Assembly: GCA_023422835.1 (NCBI GenBank)
Contig: JAFAGI010000009.1
Location: 93,160-157,159 of the forward strand
Direction of reading: 5' to 3'
DNA from: Bacteroidota bacterium
GTDB taxonomy: Bacteria > Bacteroidota > Bacteroidia > Chitinophagales > Chitinophagaceae
Length of the DNA stretch: 64,000 bases
Part shown: one piece after another, positions 37,401 to 44,638 of the stretch
Layout: every line of letters starts with the position of its first letter
How positions within the stretch are numbered: the first letter of the stretch is position 1
Notes under the pieces: model-generated
The model's input: the letters and a program-made list of their open reading frames with translations, nothing else
Databases searched by the model: none
What the model was told of the DNA's origin: nothing
Position numbers and translations under genes: made by a program

Positions 37401-37876
37401 CAGACTGCACCATTGATACAGACCAGGAGATCCTGATACCGGATGAATACGTGGAAAGCATTACCGAGAGGCTTTCGCTGTACACACGCCTGGACAATTG
37501 TGAAACCGAGGAAGAACTGCAGGAGTTTCACAAAGAACTGATTGACCGTTTCGGGCCTGTGCCGCAACAGGTAGAAAATCTTTTCTCTGCTTTCAGAAGC
37601 CGGAAGCTGGCTATCAGCCTTGGTTTCGAGAAAATGATACTCAAAGATAAAAAGCTGCGTTGCTATTTTATCAATAAGAACGATTCGCCCTATTTTGAAA
37701 GCGAATTGTTTAAAAATATATTGGCTTACCTGCAGACAGGCACCAACAAAGCAAGACTGAAGCAGGTAGGAAATAATTTTTTACTGGTGGTAGATGATAT
37801 TAACAATACACTTTCCATGCAGCTATTCCTGCAAAGAATGTGGAAGGAAACAGAGCCAAAAACAGAGCATGAATAA
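34469..37876 (+). CDS. mfd: Transcription-repair coupling factor Mfd
   Basis: ATP-dependent translocase that removes stalled RNA polymerase and recruits UvrA. From MNLQNLLGRY it has 1135 residues; an ATG ten codons upstream adds MPKKWLILRG and is less likely. The N-terminal UvrB-homology region is about 1-330, the RNA-polymerase-interaction (CarD-like) domain about 440-540 (DYVTHIDHGVGVYSGL), and the helicase core starts near 570. Walker A GDVGFGKTE is near 599, the DEEQ box reads VDEEQKFGV, and a TRCF C-terminal domain follows. The last 8 bases overlap the next small gene. Confidence 0.94.
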   Translation: MNLQNLLGRYAQYPLLNQLADRLSISSSEKIYLQNLYGSASEFIAAAVFLHENLKGYNHVFILNDAEEAAYFHNTLENLTGALNLFYFPSSFKTRKNFRLLNSSHVMLRTEALSKFSVPAVERTGAMVTYPEAIFEKVVGADSLNKNIIQLKVNDTLDVDGLMNRFVDFGFSRTDFVYEPGQFALRGGILDIYSFGNDKPYRVELFGNEVDSIRLFDPESQLSERKLIQVSIIPNVETQFAPGEKLSLFEALPPNTIYWIKDWDVVEENVRKQYADLSDFLNKLPGEEETHEEETDDGRVLKELHIHEFITEKDIKEALAHKQVIEFGYRPHLANFEIEFFTKEQPAFNRNFELLISDLKSYEKKQYGIYIFSDQAKQLERLNSIFTDLNTEIQFTPVAKSIHEGFVDDDLKIVCYTDHQIFQRYHKYRVKQAFNKNKALTLKALKDLQPGDYVTHIDHGVGVYSGLQKLEVNGNVQEAVRIIYQNQDILYVNINSLHKISKYTGKEGTAPKVNKLGSDAWNKLKEKTKTRVKEIAFDLIKLYAQRKAQQGFAFSPDNYMTTELEASFVYEDTPDQSKATADVKKDMESPAPMDRLICGDVGFGKTEIAIRAAFKSVVDGKQAAVLVPTTILAFQHYKTFAERLKDFPVTVDYINRFKSAKQKKETLQKLAEGKIDIIIGTHALLGKEVKFRDLGVMIVDEEQKFGVAHKEKLKTIRTNVDSLTLTATPIPRTLQFSLMGARDLSIINTPPPNRQPIQTEVLTFSQDFIRDAIYFEVERGGQVFFIFNRIQGVKEMSALIQTLCPDLSISYAHGQMEGKELEERILDFIDRKYDVLVCTNIVESGVDIPNVNTIIINNAHHFGLSDLHQLRGRVGRGNKKAFCYLLAPPMSTLPVDSRKRLQTLEQFSDLGSGFQIAMRDLDIRGAGNLLGGEQSGFMAEIGFEMYQKILQEAIRELKRSNFKELFREEISTQDDFVTDCTIDTDQEILIPDEYVESITERLSLYTRLDNCETEEELQEFHKELIDRFGPVPQQVENLFSAFRSRKLAISLGFEKMILKDKKLRCYFINKNDSPYFESELFKNILAYLQTGTNKARLKQVGNNFLLVVDDINNTLSMQLFLQRMWKETEPKTEHE

Positions 37877-38093
37877 ACATCCAGAAAATGACCACTCCGC
37901 AGGCGAAGAAGTACGCCACCTTATCAGGGATAAGTTTACTAAACTGATCGAATGGTACAGGCCGGATCGTGAGCTTTCTACTTTGAAGAATATTATTTTC
38001 ATGATCCTGAAAACTCCTGTAATGCTCTTTATCCTGTTGTTGTCGCCCTTTGCATTGCTGATCATGCTCTTTACTTTTATTGCTGCTTTTTAA
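37869..38093 (+). CDS. Small single-span membrane protein, function unknown
   Basis: A 74-residue protein, with its ATG inside the mfd stop region (8-base overlap). The N-terminal half is charged (MNKHPENDHSAGEEVRHLI) with RDKFTKLIEWYRPD, and one strongly hydrophobic helix fills about 48-74 (ILKTPVMLFILLLSPFALLI). The stop codon overlaps the next start as TAATG. The tight coupling to mfd and to the next membrane gene makes it likely a real gene, but I know no family. Confidence 0.6.
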   Translation: MNKHPENDHSAGEEVRHLIRDKFTKLIEWYRPDRELSTLKNIIFMILKTPVMLFILLLSPFALLIMLFTFIAAF

Positions 38094-38437
38094 TGGCGCG
38101 CAATTATCTTCTTTGGATATGCATGGTACTTTTTGTGTTGCACCAGCTCATACAAAGCATACCGGCCTTGTCATTTCCCCTGCTGAACAATTACCTGGAT
38201 CCCTTACTCTTCATGCCGATACTGCTGCACGGTGTAGCGTGGGAGCGCAACTGGCTGTTGAAAAGAAAAACAAAATTAAAATGGTACGAGATAGTTTTAT
38301 GGACATTGGTTACAATGGTTTTGTTTGAATATATTTTACCAAAGTACGATGAACGCTTCATCTCAGACCCTGTGGATGTACTGATGTACACAGCCGGAAG
38401 TATATTGTATGATTGCTTCGGCAGGTTTAAGGAATAA
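38093..38437 (+). CDS. Small multi-pass membrane protein, function unknown
   Basis: A 114-residue protein. Four hydrophobic stretches (about 4-20, 27-44, 60-80, 90-108) with Arg/Lys-rich breaks suggest a small polytopic inner-membrane protein. It contains WYEIVLWTLVTMVLFEYILPKYDERF. The ATG overlaps the preceding stop by one base (TAATG), so translation is coupled to the upstream small protein and mfd. I cannot assign a family or function. Confidence 0.6.
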   Translation: MARNYLLWICMVLFVLHQLIQSIPALSFPLLNNYLDPLLFMPILLHGVAWERNWLLKRKTKLKWYEIVLWTLVTMVLFEYILPKYDERFISDPVDVLMYTAGSILYDCFGRFKE

Positions 38438-38469
38438 TTTTTGCGCTTACAGTAACAAAATCATTTTTT

Positions 38470-39972
38470 ATGCAGGTAGAAGTAAGAACACTCAGGATCG
38501 AGGACTATGATCAGTTAGCCGTAGCCATGCAGGAAGTGTATGATACCCATATGCCTATCTGGAAAAAGGAAACCATTGCCAGGTTGCTCGAAATTTTCCC
38601 GGAGGGACAATTGTGCGTGGAAGTAGACGGCCAGGTGGTAGCAATAGCACTATCCATCAAAGTAAATCACAAGCTTTTAGGCGAGAAGCATACCTACGAA
38701 GAAATTTTTGACAACGCAAAGTTCGGGCTCCACTCCACCGCAGGCGATGCGCTGTACGGCATAGAAGTGTTTGTACACCCCGGCTTCAGGGGGTTAAGGT
38801 TAGGAAGAAGGCTTTATGATGCCCGCAAAGAATTGTGCGAACGCCTGAACCTGAAGTCTATAATCGCAGGCGGCCGAATGCCCAATTATCATAAATATGC
38901 AGACCGGTTATCTCCCGCTGAATACGTAAAAAAAGTAATAAGCAAAGAGATATTTGACCCTGTGCTTGCTTTCCAGCTGGCCAATGATTTTCATGTGATA
39001 CAGATACTGCCCGGGTACCTGAAGGGAGACGTGGAATCCAGGGAATTTGCGGTAGAAATTGAGTGGAACAATGTTTATTATTCGCCCACAAAAAATAATC
39101 TCGCAGACAGCACCATCAGGCTGGGACTTGTGCAGTGGCAGATGCGGCTATTCAGGGATGTGCAGGCTTTTTATGAGCAGATAGAATTTTTTGTAGATGT
39201 ATTGAGCGATTACAAATCCGATTTTGTCTTGTTCCCTGAACTCTTCAATGCCCCATTGCTTGCAGCTATGAACGACATGCCTGCGCACCTCGCCATCCGT
39301 GAACTGGCAAAGAGAACAGATGAAATCAAACAGAAAATATCTGAATTTGCTATCTCTTACAACGTAAATATCATTGCGGGCAGCATGCCGGTAGAAGAAG
39401 CGGGCAAGCTCTACAATGTAAGCTATTTGCTGCACAGGGATGGCAGTATTTCTGCTTACAGCAAAATTCACATTACACCCAATGAAAAAAAATATTATGG
39501 CATGGCCGGCGGTGATGCGATCAAGGTAATTGAAACAGACTGCGGGCCTATCGGTATACTGATCTGCTATGATGTGGAATTCCCCGAGCTCAGCCGCATT
39601 CTGGCCGACCAGGGAATGAAGATCTTATTCGTGCCTTTTCTTACCGATACCCAGAATGCATATACGCGGGTACGCAATTGTGCTGCAGCACGCGCTATTG
39701 AGAATGAATGCTACGTAGCCATTGCCGGCTGTGTGGGCAACCTGCCGCGTGTAAGCAATATGGACATACAATTCGGGCAGGCAGCCGTGTTTACGCCATC
39801 AGACTTTGCCTTTCCTACCAATGGCATTAAGGCAGAGGCTACGCCCAATGCAGAAGCCACGCTGATCGCGGATGTGGACCTCAACGACCTGAAAGACCTG
39901 CACCACTTCGGCTCCGTACAGACCATGAAAGACAGAAGGCGGGATTTGTACAGTGTGGAACTAAAGAAATAA
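38470..39972 (+). CDS. GNAT acetyltransferase-nitrilase superfamily fusion
   Basis: A 500-residue cytoplasmic protein. An N-terminal GNAT domain covers about 1-195, with a pantetheine-binding loop (VHPGFRGLRLGRRLYDARKELC). It is followed by a carbon-nitrogen hydrolase domain (about 215-495) with a full catalytic triad: Glu 257 in LFPELF, Lys 332 in YSKIHITPNE, Cys 366 in GILICYDVEFPE. Fused proteins of this plan occur in many Bacteroidota and other bacteria, and their substrates are not known to me. It could amidate or hydrolyse an N-acetylated amine. The gene follows the small membrane genes after 32 bases and ends at a bidirectional terminator. Confidence 0.85.
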   Translation: MQVEVRTLRIEDYDQLAVAMQEVYDTHMPIWKKETIARLLEIFPEGQLCVEVDGQVVAIALSIKVNHKLLGEKHTYEEIFDNAKFGLHSTAGDALYGIEVFVHPGFRGLRLGRRLYDARKELCERLNLKSIIAGGRMPNYHKYADRLSPAEYVKKVISKEIFDPVLAFQLANDFHVIQILPGYLKGDVESREFAVEIEWNNVYYSPTKNNLADSTIRLGLVQWQMRLFRDVQAFYEQIEFFVDVLSDYKSDFVLFPELFNAPLLAAMNDMPAHLAIRELAKRTDEIKQKISEFAISYNVNIIAGSMPVEEAGKLYNVSYLLHRDGSISAYSKIHITPNEKKYYGMAGGDAIKVIETDCGPIGILICYDVEFPELSRILADQGMKILFVPFLTDTQNAYTRVRNCAAARAIENECYVAIAGCVGNLPRVSNMDIQFGQAAVFTPSDFAFPTNGIKAEATPNAEATLIADVDLNDLKDLHHFGSVQTMKDRRRDLYSVELKK

Positions 39973-39988
39973 CGATTATAAAAACAAC

Positions 39989-40016
39989 ACAGGCTGCACC
40001 CGATGATGCAGCCTGT
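39989..40016. terminator. Bidirectional terminator between convergent genes
   Basis: A 10-bp perfect stem (ACAGGCTGCA with TGCAGCCTGT) and an eight-base loop, between the GNAT-nitrilase gene and the BI-1 gene. On the minus strand it is followed by GTTGTTTTTATAAT, a good T-rich tail; on the plus strand by ACTTTATT. Confidence 0.8.
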
Positions 40017-40038
40017 ACTTTATTGGCAATGAACAAAA

Positions 40039-40833
40039 TTAATCCCTGCTGGTGAATCTCATCAACAAACGTAAGATCTCGATGTACAGCCATACGATGG
40101 TTACCAGCAAGCCAAACGCGCAATACCACTCCATATACTTAGCAGCTCCTGCTTTGGCAAAATGCTCTATACGGTCGAAATCAAGCAACAGGTTCAATGC
40201 GGCAATAGCGATTACCACCAGCGAAATGCCGATACCCAGCGGGCTGGCGTCGTACATAAATGGAAGTTCAACTCCGAAAAGGCGCACCACCAGGGTGATC
40301 ACATAAAAAATAAGTACACCCATTGTGGCGCCAATGATCACTGAATATAATTTCCGGGTTACTTTAATGATCCTGAAATAATACAGCAGGAACATGGCCA
40401 GCGCCACGCCGAAAGTAAGGCCTACAGCCTGGAAAATAATATTATCAAACAGGGATGCCTCTGCACCTCTGGCAACTGCTGAAGCTGTAACCATAGTGCT
40501 CACGATCTTTGAAAGCGCTCCCAGAAAAACGCCTTCTGCAAGCGCATAAATTGGCGAGAGCGGTTTTGCGAGTGTAGGCTTAAAGATCATGATCAGAGAA
40601 AGCACAAAACCCACTATCAGGCCGCCATACATAAGGTACATCATGGTTTGGCCGCTCAACCCGGGATCGTAACTCCAGGAAAAATAAGCGCCGGCCACTA
40701 CCAGCATCATCAGCACCCCGAATTTTTCTACTGAACCACGCACGGTCATTATTTCACCGGTATAGGTATGGTCAAGCTTTTTCTCCAGCGCTTTCTCCGA
40801 CAGGGTCGGGTTCGAAGAATTGAATAGTTTCAT
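40039..40833 (-). CDS. Bax inhibitor-1/YccA family membrane protein
   Basis: A 264-residue inner-membrane protein with seven hydrophobic helices spread from about residue 30 to 255. The family region of the last helices is recognisable: LNLLLDFDRIEHFAKAGAAKYMEWYCAFGLLVTIVWLYIEILRLL (an acidic, aromatic-rich helix pair). Members act as pH-sensitive Ca2+ leak channels or FtsH modulators (YccA in E. coli). ftsH lies 4 kb away in the same window, which may be chance. The N-terminal ~25 residues form a soluble tail. Confidence 0.87.
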   Translation of the reverse strand: MKLFNSSNPTLSEKALEKKLDHTYTGEIMTVRGSVEKFGVLMMLVVAGAYFSWSYDPGLSGQTMMYLMYGGLIVGFVLSLIMIFKPTLAKPLSPIYALAEGVFLGALSKIVSTMVTASAVARGAEASLFDNIIFQAVGLTFGVALAMFLLYYFRIIKVTRKLYSVIIGATMGVLIFYVITLVVRLFGVELPFMYDASPLGIGISLVVIAIAALNLLLDFDRIEHFAKAGAAKYMEWYCAFGLLVTIVWLYIEILRLLMRFTSRD

Positions 40834-40968
40834 TGTATTTTGTATTTTTATAGCGACCGGATTGATCGCCGGTTATTTAATTTTATACGCGTAAAAGTAG
40901 CAGTTTTTTTACAGATTAAAAGATTAATTATTGTGAATTTATATTAAAAGCATCTTAGCGAATAATTT

Positions 40969-40976
40969 TATCTTTG
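40969..40976 (+). promoter_or_regulatory. -7 promoter element for the DUF2480 gene
   Basis: TATCTTTG matches TAnnTTTG exactly and ends four bases before the ATG at 40981, so the transcript would be nearly or fully leaderless. No TTG is visible at the -33 position. Confidence 0.55.
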
Positions 40977-40980
40977 ACCT

Positions 40981-41490
40981 ATGAGCAATGAAATAATAAA
41001 CCGTGTGGCAGAGAGCGGCATCATCACTATTGACCTGGAAGACTTTTACCCGAGGCATCCCATAGCTGCACTTGACATAAAACAATTTTTATTCATGGAT
41101 ATGCTGCTGAAAGAAAAAGATTTCAGGCAACACATGAAGCAGTTTGACTGGCAGCAGTTCACCGGTGTGGATGTGGCGGTCTATTGTTCCACTGACGCCA
41201 TCATTCCCCGGTGGGCTTATATGCTGATTGCCATTAACCTCCAACCGGTTGCACGCAGCATCTTTGCAGGCACCAAAGAAGCTTTCGCTGAAAAAATACT
41301 GCTTAAAAATCTTGAAGCAGACCTGCACGCCCCGGATTACATTGATAAGAGAGTTGTAGTTAAGGGTTGCGGCGATAAGGATGTATCAGCAGCTGCCTAC
41401 ACAAAGATTACCACCATGTTGCTTCCTTACGTAAAAAGCCTGATGTACGGCGAAGCATGCAGCTCCGTGCCTTTATATAAGAAGAAATAA
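40981..41490 (+). CDS. DUF2480 family protein
   Basis: A 169-residue soluble protein typical of the Bacteroidota DUF2480 family. It starts SNEIINRVAESGIITIDLEDFYP, has the central DVAVYCSTDAIIPRWAYML, and VVVKGCGDKDVSAAAYTKITTMLLPYVKSLMYGEACSSVPL near the end with three conserved-looking cysteines (GCGD, EACSS, YCSTD). Its function is unknown. The upstream promoter ends only four bases before the ATG. The remnant of a yggS gene follows. Confidence 0.85.
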   Translation: MSNEIINRVAESGIITIDLEDFYPRHPIAALDIKQFLFMDMLLKEKDFRQHMKQFDWQQFTGVDVAVYCSTDAIIPRWAYMLIAINLQPVARSIFAGTKEAFAEKILLKNLEADLHAPDYIDKRVVVKGCGDKDVSAAAYTKITTMLLPYVKSLMYGEACSSVPLYKKK

Positions 41491-41515
41491 TAACTTAGCA
41501 GATGGATATGCCTAA

Positions 41516-41707
41516 GCAATCTACATTAAGCCGGAAGAACAAATCATTCATAACATTCAAACCATCCGGGGTCGCATGCAGGATGCAAAGTTACGTGCAG
41601 GCAGGCATCCGGATCAAGTACGCTTATTGGAAACGGCCATAGAAGAAGGCTCCACTATCATCAGGGTAGGCTCGGCCATTTTTCGGCAAGCGTGTTACAG
41701 CAACTAA
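41516..41707 (+). pseudogene. yggS: Internally deleted yggS (PLP-binding protein) remnant
   Basis: The plus-strand frame encodes PEEQIIHNIQTIRGRMQDAK then LRAGRHPDQVRLL, which fits the N-terminus of YggS (normally about IRERI...AGRDPxxVxLLAVSKT). It then runs directly into ETAIEEGSTIIRVGSAIF, the YggS C-terminus (AxEEGSTxVRIGxAIFGxR). About 170 residues of the barrel are missing between them. A one-base difference at the end turns FGKR into FRQA, and no start codon precedes the frame. I infer an internal deletion followed by decay. It overlaps the MscS gene stop by four bases. Confidence 0.72.
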
Positions 41708-42843
41708 TCATCACCGGCAGCAAGCGGAGGCTCAGGCTGCAGCACAACTGTAGGTTTATTCGGGTTCGCAAAATGCACATCCATCTCCGCGGCTTTCTGT
41801 AGTATTTCCAGGTTAATGTCTTCATTCAGTTTCCGGAATGCAGAGAAAGAAATATTCATCCATGTAAAATATTCTATAGATATTTTGTTGGCATTCACTC
41901 CTGCTTCGGTGAAATATACAGACAGGGATTCATCATTGATTACATCCTGATGAGATGCTATAATGGAGCGAATGGCATCTACGAATGCGCGCATTTTTTC
42001 TTCGGATGTGCGTATACTCATTTCAAGAACCTGTGTAAACCTTCTTCTGGTCTGGTCGCTTACATTCTCCAGAACACCGCCGATCACCATTTTGTTAGCC
42101 ATGGTGATAAGTGTTTTGTTGGGCGTGCGTATGCGCGTACTCCGCAGGCCGATTTTCTCAATATTGCCGGATACATCCTTGTTTACTTTTACAAAATCGC
42201 CAACCATAAAAGGTTTATCAAAAAATATGATGAATGAGCAGATCAGGTTTTCCACGCTTTCTTTGGCTGCCAATGCCAAGGCGGCAGTCACTAAGCCCAG
42301 CCCGGTAATGAGTGAACTAATGTCGTAGTTGAAAGAAAATTTCAGGATGATAAACAAAGCAATCACGATCAGCACCACGCGTACAAGATCTGCCAGCAGC
42401 GAAACCGCCTGCGTAGCGGAACGGTTATTTTGTTCCACGGATCGCTGCATGATCACATAACTGATGAAATAGGCAACGCCTATCAGCAAACGGAATATAC
42501 AGATGATGATCCACGCAGAACTAATACCGATCAGCAATTCATGGAAAGATAAATTTTTATACAAGTTGAAAGCCAGTACCTGTGGGTATTTCAGCTTATC
42601 CAGCGTAACGAAAGTGACCAGCCAGAAAATAAGGTTCTCTAAGGGTTGTACAATATTTTTCAGAAACGGCATTCTGTATACATTGTACTCATATTTTTTA
42701 AACAGCTTTAATATTATTTTTGCTACGTATTCAGAAAGATAGCGCTTAATTATAAACGCCAGCGCAATGATGCCCGCTGTTGTAATCCATTGCAGGATGG
42801 TATTATCTAAAAATATATGTTGTAAAAATTGATTCAAGCGCAT
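41704..42843 (-). CDS. MscS-family mechanosensitive channel
   Basis: A 379-residue inner-membrane protein. Hydrophobic helices sit at about 15-35, 65-85, 90-112 and 140-165, then the pore-type helix region SLITGLGLVTAALALAAKESVENL (about 180-203) leads into the MscS beta domain: PFMVGDFVKVNKDVSGNIEKIGLRSTRIRTPNKTLITMAN, the typical loop-strand start. The C-terminal alpha/beta domain ends in a proline-rich tail. It should act as a small-conductance osmotic release channel. The last bases overlap the yggS remnant. Confidence 0.9.
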   Translation of the reverse strand: MRLNQFLQHIFLDNTILQWITTAGIIALAFIIKRYLSEYVAKIILKLFKKYEYNVYRMPFLKNIVQPLENLIFWLVTFVTLDKLKYPQVLAFNLYKNLSFHELLIGISSAWIIICIFRLLIGVAYFISYVIMQRSVEQNNRSATQAVSLLADLVRVVLIVIALFIILKFSFNYDISSLITGLGLVTAALALAAKESVENLICSFIIFFDKPFMVGDFVKVNKDVSGNIEKIGLRSTRIRTPNKTLITMANKMVIGGVLENVSDQTRRRFTQVLEMSIRTSEEKMRAFVDAIRSIIASHQDVINDESLSVYFTEAGVNANKISIEYFTWMNISFSAFRKLNEDINLEILQKAAEMDVHFANPNKPTVVLQPEPPLAAGDD

Positions 42844-42890
42844 GAGTTTTTAAACTTTAAATAAACTGAAGAATATCTTTACTGCAAAAA

Positions 42891-43652
42891 CTATGCTTCC
42901 CATTTTTCAATGTTTATATTTTCCCCGTCGAATACTGCGTAGGTAAAATTGCTGATCCAATCGCCCAGGTTAATGTACTGGCTGCTATGGCCGAGCTGCA
43001 CTTTTGCAGGAAAATGCCTGTGCCCGAAAACAAAAAAGTCAGCGTGTTTTTGTTTTAAATACTCCCTGCAAAATATCACCAGCCATTCATTGTCATCGCC
43101 CAGCCATACGCTGTCTGCATTTCCGGTTTTTGCCCTGCTCTTCCGGCTGAAATAATTGGCAAGGCCTACGCCCCAGGAGGGATGCAAAGCGCCGAACAGC
43201 GCCTGGCAGGTTTTGTTGCGGAAGACTTTCTTTAAAAATTTATAGCCTTTATCGCTGGGGCCCAGGCCATCTCCATGGCCTATCAGAAATGTTTTACCGG
43301 CTCTTTGAAATTCTTTGGGCTCAAAGTATACATCAATATTTAATTCGTTACGGAAATAATCCTTCATCCACATGTCATGATTGCCAATGAATACATGTAC
43401 AGGAATGCCGCTGTCTGTAATTTCTGCCAGCTTGCCGAGCATACGCACAAAACCTTTAGGCACTACGTGTTTGTATTCGAACCAAAAATCAAAGATATCA
43501 CCGAGTATAAAAATTTCAGCTGCCTTGTTTTTTATGTTATCTAAAAAAGCGACTATCTTTTTTTCGCGCACAAGGCTTGCAGCGTGGTCAGGTGCTCCCA
43601 AGTGAAAGTCCGACAGGAAGTAAATATTTTTTTGCGGTGCTGGGGCTGTCAT
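42891..43652 (-). CDS. lpxH: UDP-2,3-diacylglucosamine diphosphatase (LpxH-type)
   Basis: Peripheral inner-membrane metallophosphatase that splits UDP-2,3-diacylglucosamine to lipid X in lipid A synthesis. The chosen ATG gives 253 residues (MTAPAPQKNIYFLSDFHLGA); the longer frame would start at a TTG. Calcineurin-like metal motifs are complete: DFHLGA (Asp 15, His 17), GDIFDFWFEY (Asp 52), GNHDMW, GHGDGLGPSD and FGHRHFPAK. The Asp-Phe-Trp pattern after the second Asp is typical for LpxH in Bacteroidota. The LUD-domain gene ends 13 bases upstream, and both are probably one transcript. Confidence 0.88.
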   Translation of the reverse strand: MTAPAPQKNIYFLSDFHLGAPDHAASLVREKKIVAFLDNIKNKAAEIFILGDIFDFWFEYKHVVPKGFVRMLGKLAEITDSGIPVHVFIGNHDMWMKDYFRNELNIDVYFEPKEFQRAGKTFLIGHGDGLGPSDKGYKFLKKVFRNKTCQALFGALHPSWGVGLANYFSRKSRAKTGNADSVWLGDDNEWLVIFCREYLKQKHADFFVFGHRHFPAKVQLGHSSQYINLGDWISNFTYAVFDGENINIEKWEA

Positions 43653-43665
43653 TCGTTCTGGCAAA

Positions 43666-44295
43666 TTACTTTTCAATCAAAAAAACAAATACCTGCTTAG
43701 GCCCGTGGATGCCTACTACCAGTGTTTTCTCTATGTCTGCGGTACGGCTGGGCCCTGTAGCCAGCGTGATCAGCGAAGGCAAGGTCTCATACTTTTGTTT
43801 TAAAGCGTTTAAACCGTCGCTGATATCGTAGGCAACCTGGTCGGTGTAGGCAACACAAATGTGCACCGGGGCGTAAACACTTGTAGCCCTGCCGCTGGGC
43901 TGTGCGCTGCTTAGCAAAATGCTGCCTGTCCTGGCTATCAGTTGCTCGCAGGTAGTTAAAGCAGCTTCTGACTCTGCCAGGTTGCTGAATGCCAATGCAT
44001 GAAAGTCGTGCTGCTGCAACAGGTTGATCAATGCCGGCTCTTTGCAGTAGATGCGTTTCCACTCAGAGGTTTCCATCAGTGCGGCCAGCTTGTTTACAAA
44101 ATCGCTTTCGTTAGCGCAATAGGCAAACTGTCCCTGCTGCATCCTGAAATTTTCTGCGAACAGCACATCAGGTTCTTCGGGGTAACGGTGAAACAAACTG
44201 GCATAGCCTTCTTTTTCCGCCTCTTTGAATGGCATCTCTACGGGCTTTTTCAAAGCCTTTCTTATTTTGTTTAAAATATTATCTCTTGCGGGCAT
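43666..44295 (-). CDS. LUD-domain protein (LutC/YkgG family)
   Basis: A 209-residue cytoplasmic protein with a single LUD domain. The N-terminal MPARDNILNKIRKALKKP matches the LutC start, and the C-terminal part has ARTGSILLSSAQPSGRATSVYAPVHICVAY and LITLATGPSRTADIEKTLVVGIHGPK, the conserved core (GxxETGT-like, GPSxTADIE, GVHGP). LutC takes part in L-lactate oxidation with LutA and LutB, neither of which lies in the window, so the specific pathway is uncertain. It is followed by lpxH after 13 bases. Confidence 0.85.
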   Translation of the reverse strand: MPARDNILNKIRKALKKPVEMPFKEAEKEGYASLFHRYPEEPDVLFAENFRMQQGQFAYCANESDFVNKLAALMETSEWKRIYCKEPALINLLQQHDFHALAFSNLAESEAALTTCEQLIARTGSILLSSAQPSGRATSVYAPVHICVAYTDQVAYDISDGLNALKQKYETLPSLITLATGPSRTADIEKTLVVGIHGPKQVFVFLIEK

Positions 44296-44638
44296 TGATC
44301 ATTCGTTGTAACGACAAATTTAAGGTAATTAAAATAAAATGAGCATCAAGAAACGAATAGTAGCCAAGGCAACACAATTATTATGTATGGCGTGGATGCT
44401 ATACATAACCCGCGCATTCAAGTAACCTACTGTCTACCGTTGTTCAAAGCGTCTTCGCTTTGAAGCATTTATTCTGTCGCTTCCGGCGGCCAGGTAACGA
44501 TATATGTAAAAAATATTTCTGCGGCGAGGCAATTTTACTACTATAGGCAACTCCCGCTAACACAAGCGTGACTAAGGCTATCAATAAAATTGGGAACGCG
44601 CCTCGGCGCGTTCCCAATTTATACCATCAAACAAAAGG
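44296..44638 (+). other. Gene-free interval with hairpins
   Basis: In 343 bases I see a 9-bp hairpin (44443-44451 with 44456-44464, loop TCTT) and the strong terminator of ftsH. A 28-codon frame at 44339 has no support as a gene. Nothing else is seen. Confidence 0.55.
44587..44620 (-). terminator. Perfect palindrome terminator downstream of ftsH
   Basis: A 16-bp perfect stem (AAATTGGGAACGCGCC with its complement) and a two-base centre (TC), 19 bases past the ftsH stop on the minus strand, with TTTTATTGAT following. It would work in both directions. Confidence 0.85.

Noticed and set aside
44339..44425. A 28-codon frame (MSIKKRIVAKATQLL) in the gap upstream of the LUD-domain gene
   Set aside because: Too short, with no promoter or conservation evidence; it could occur by chance.
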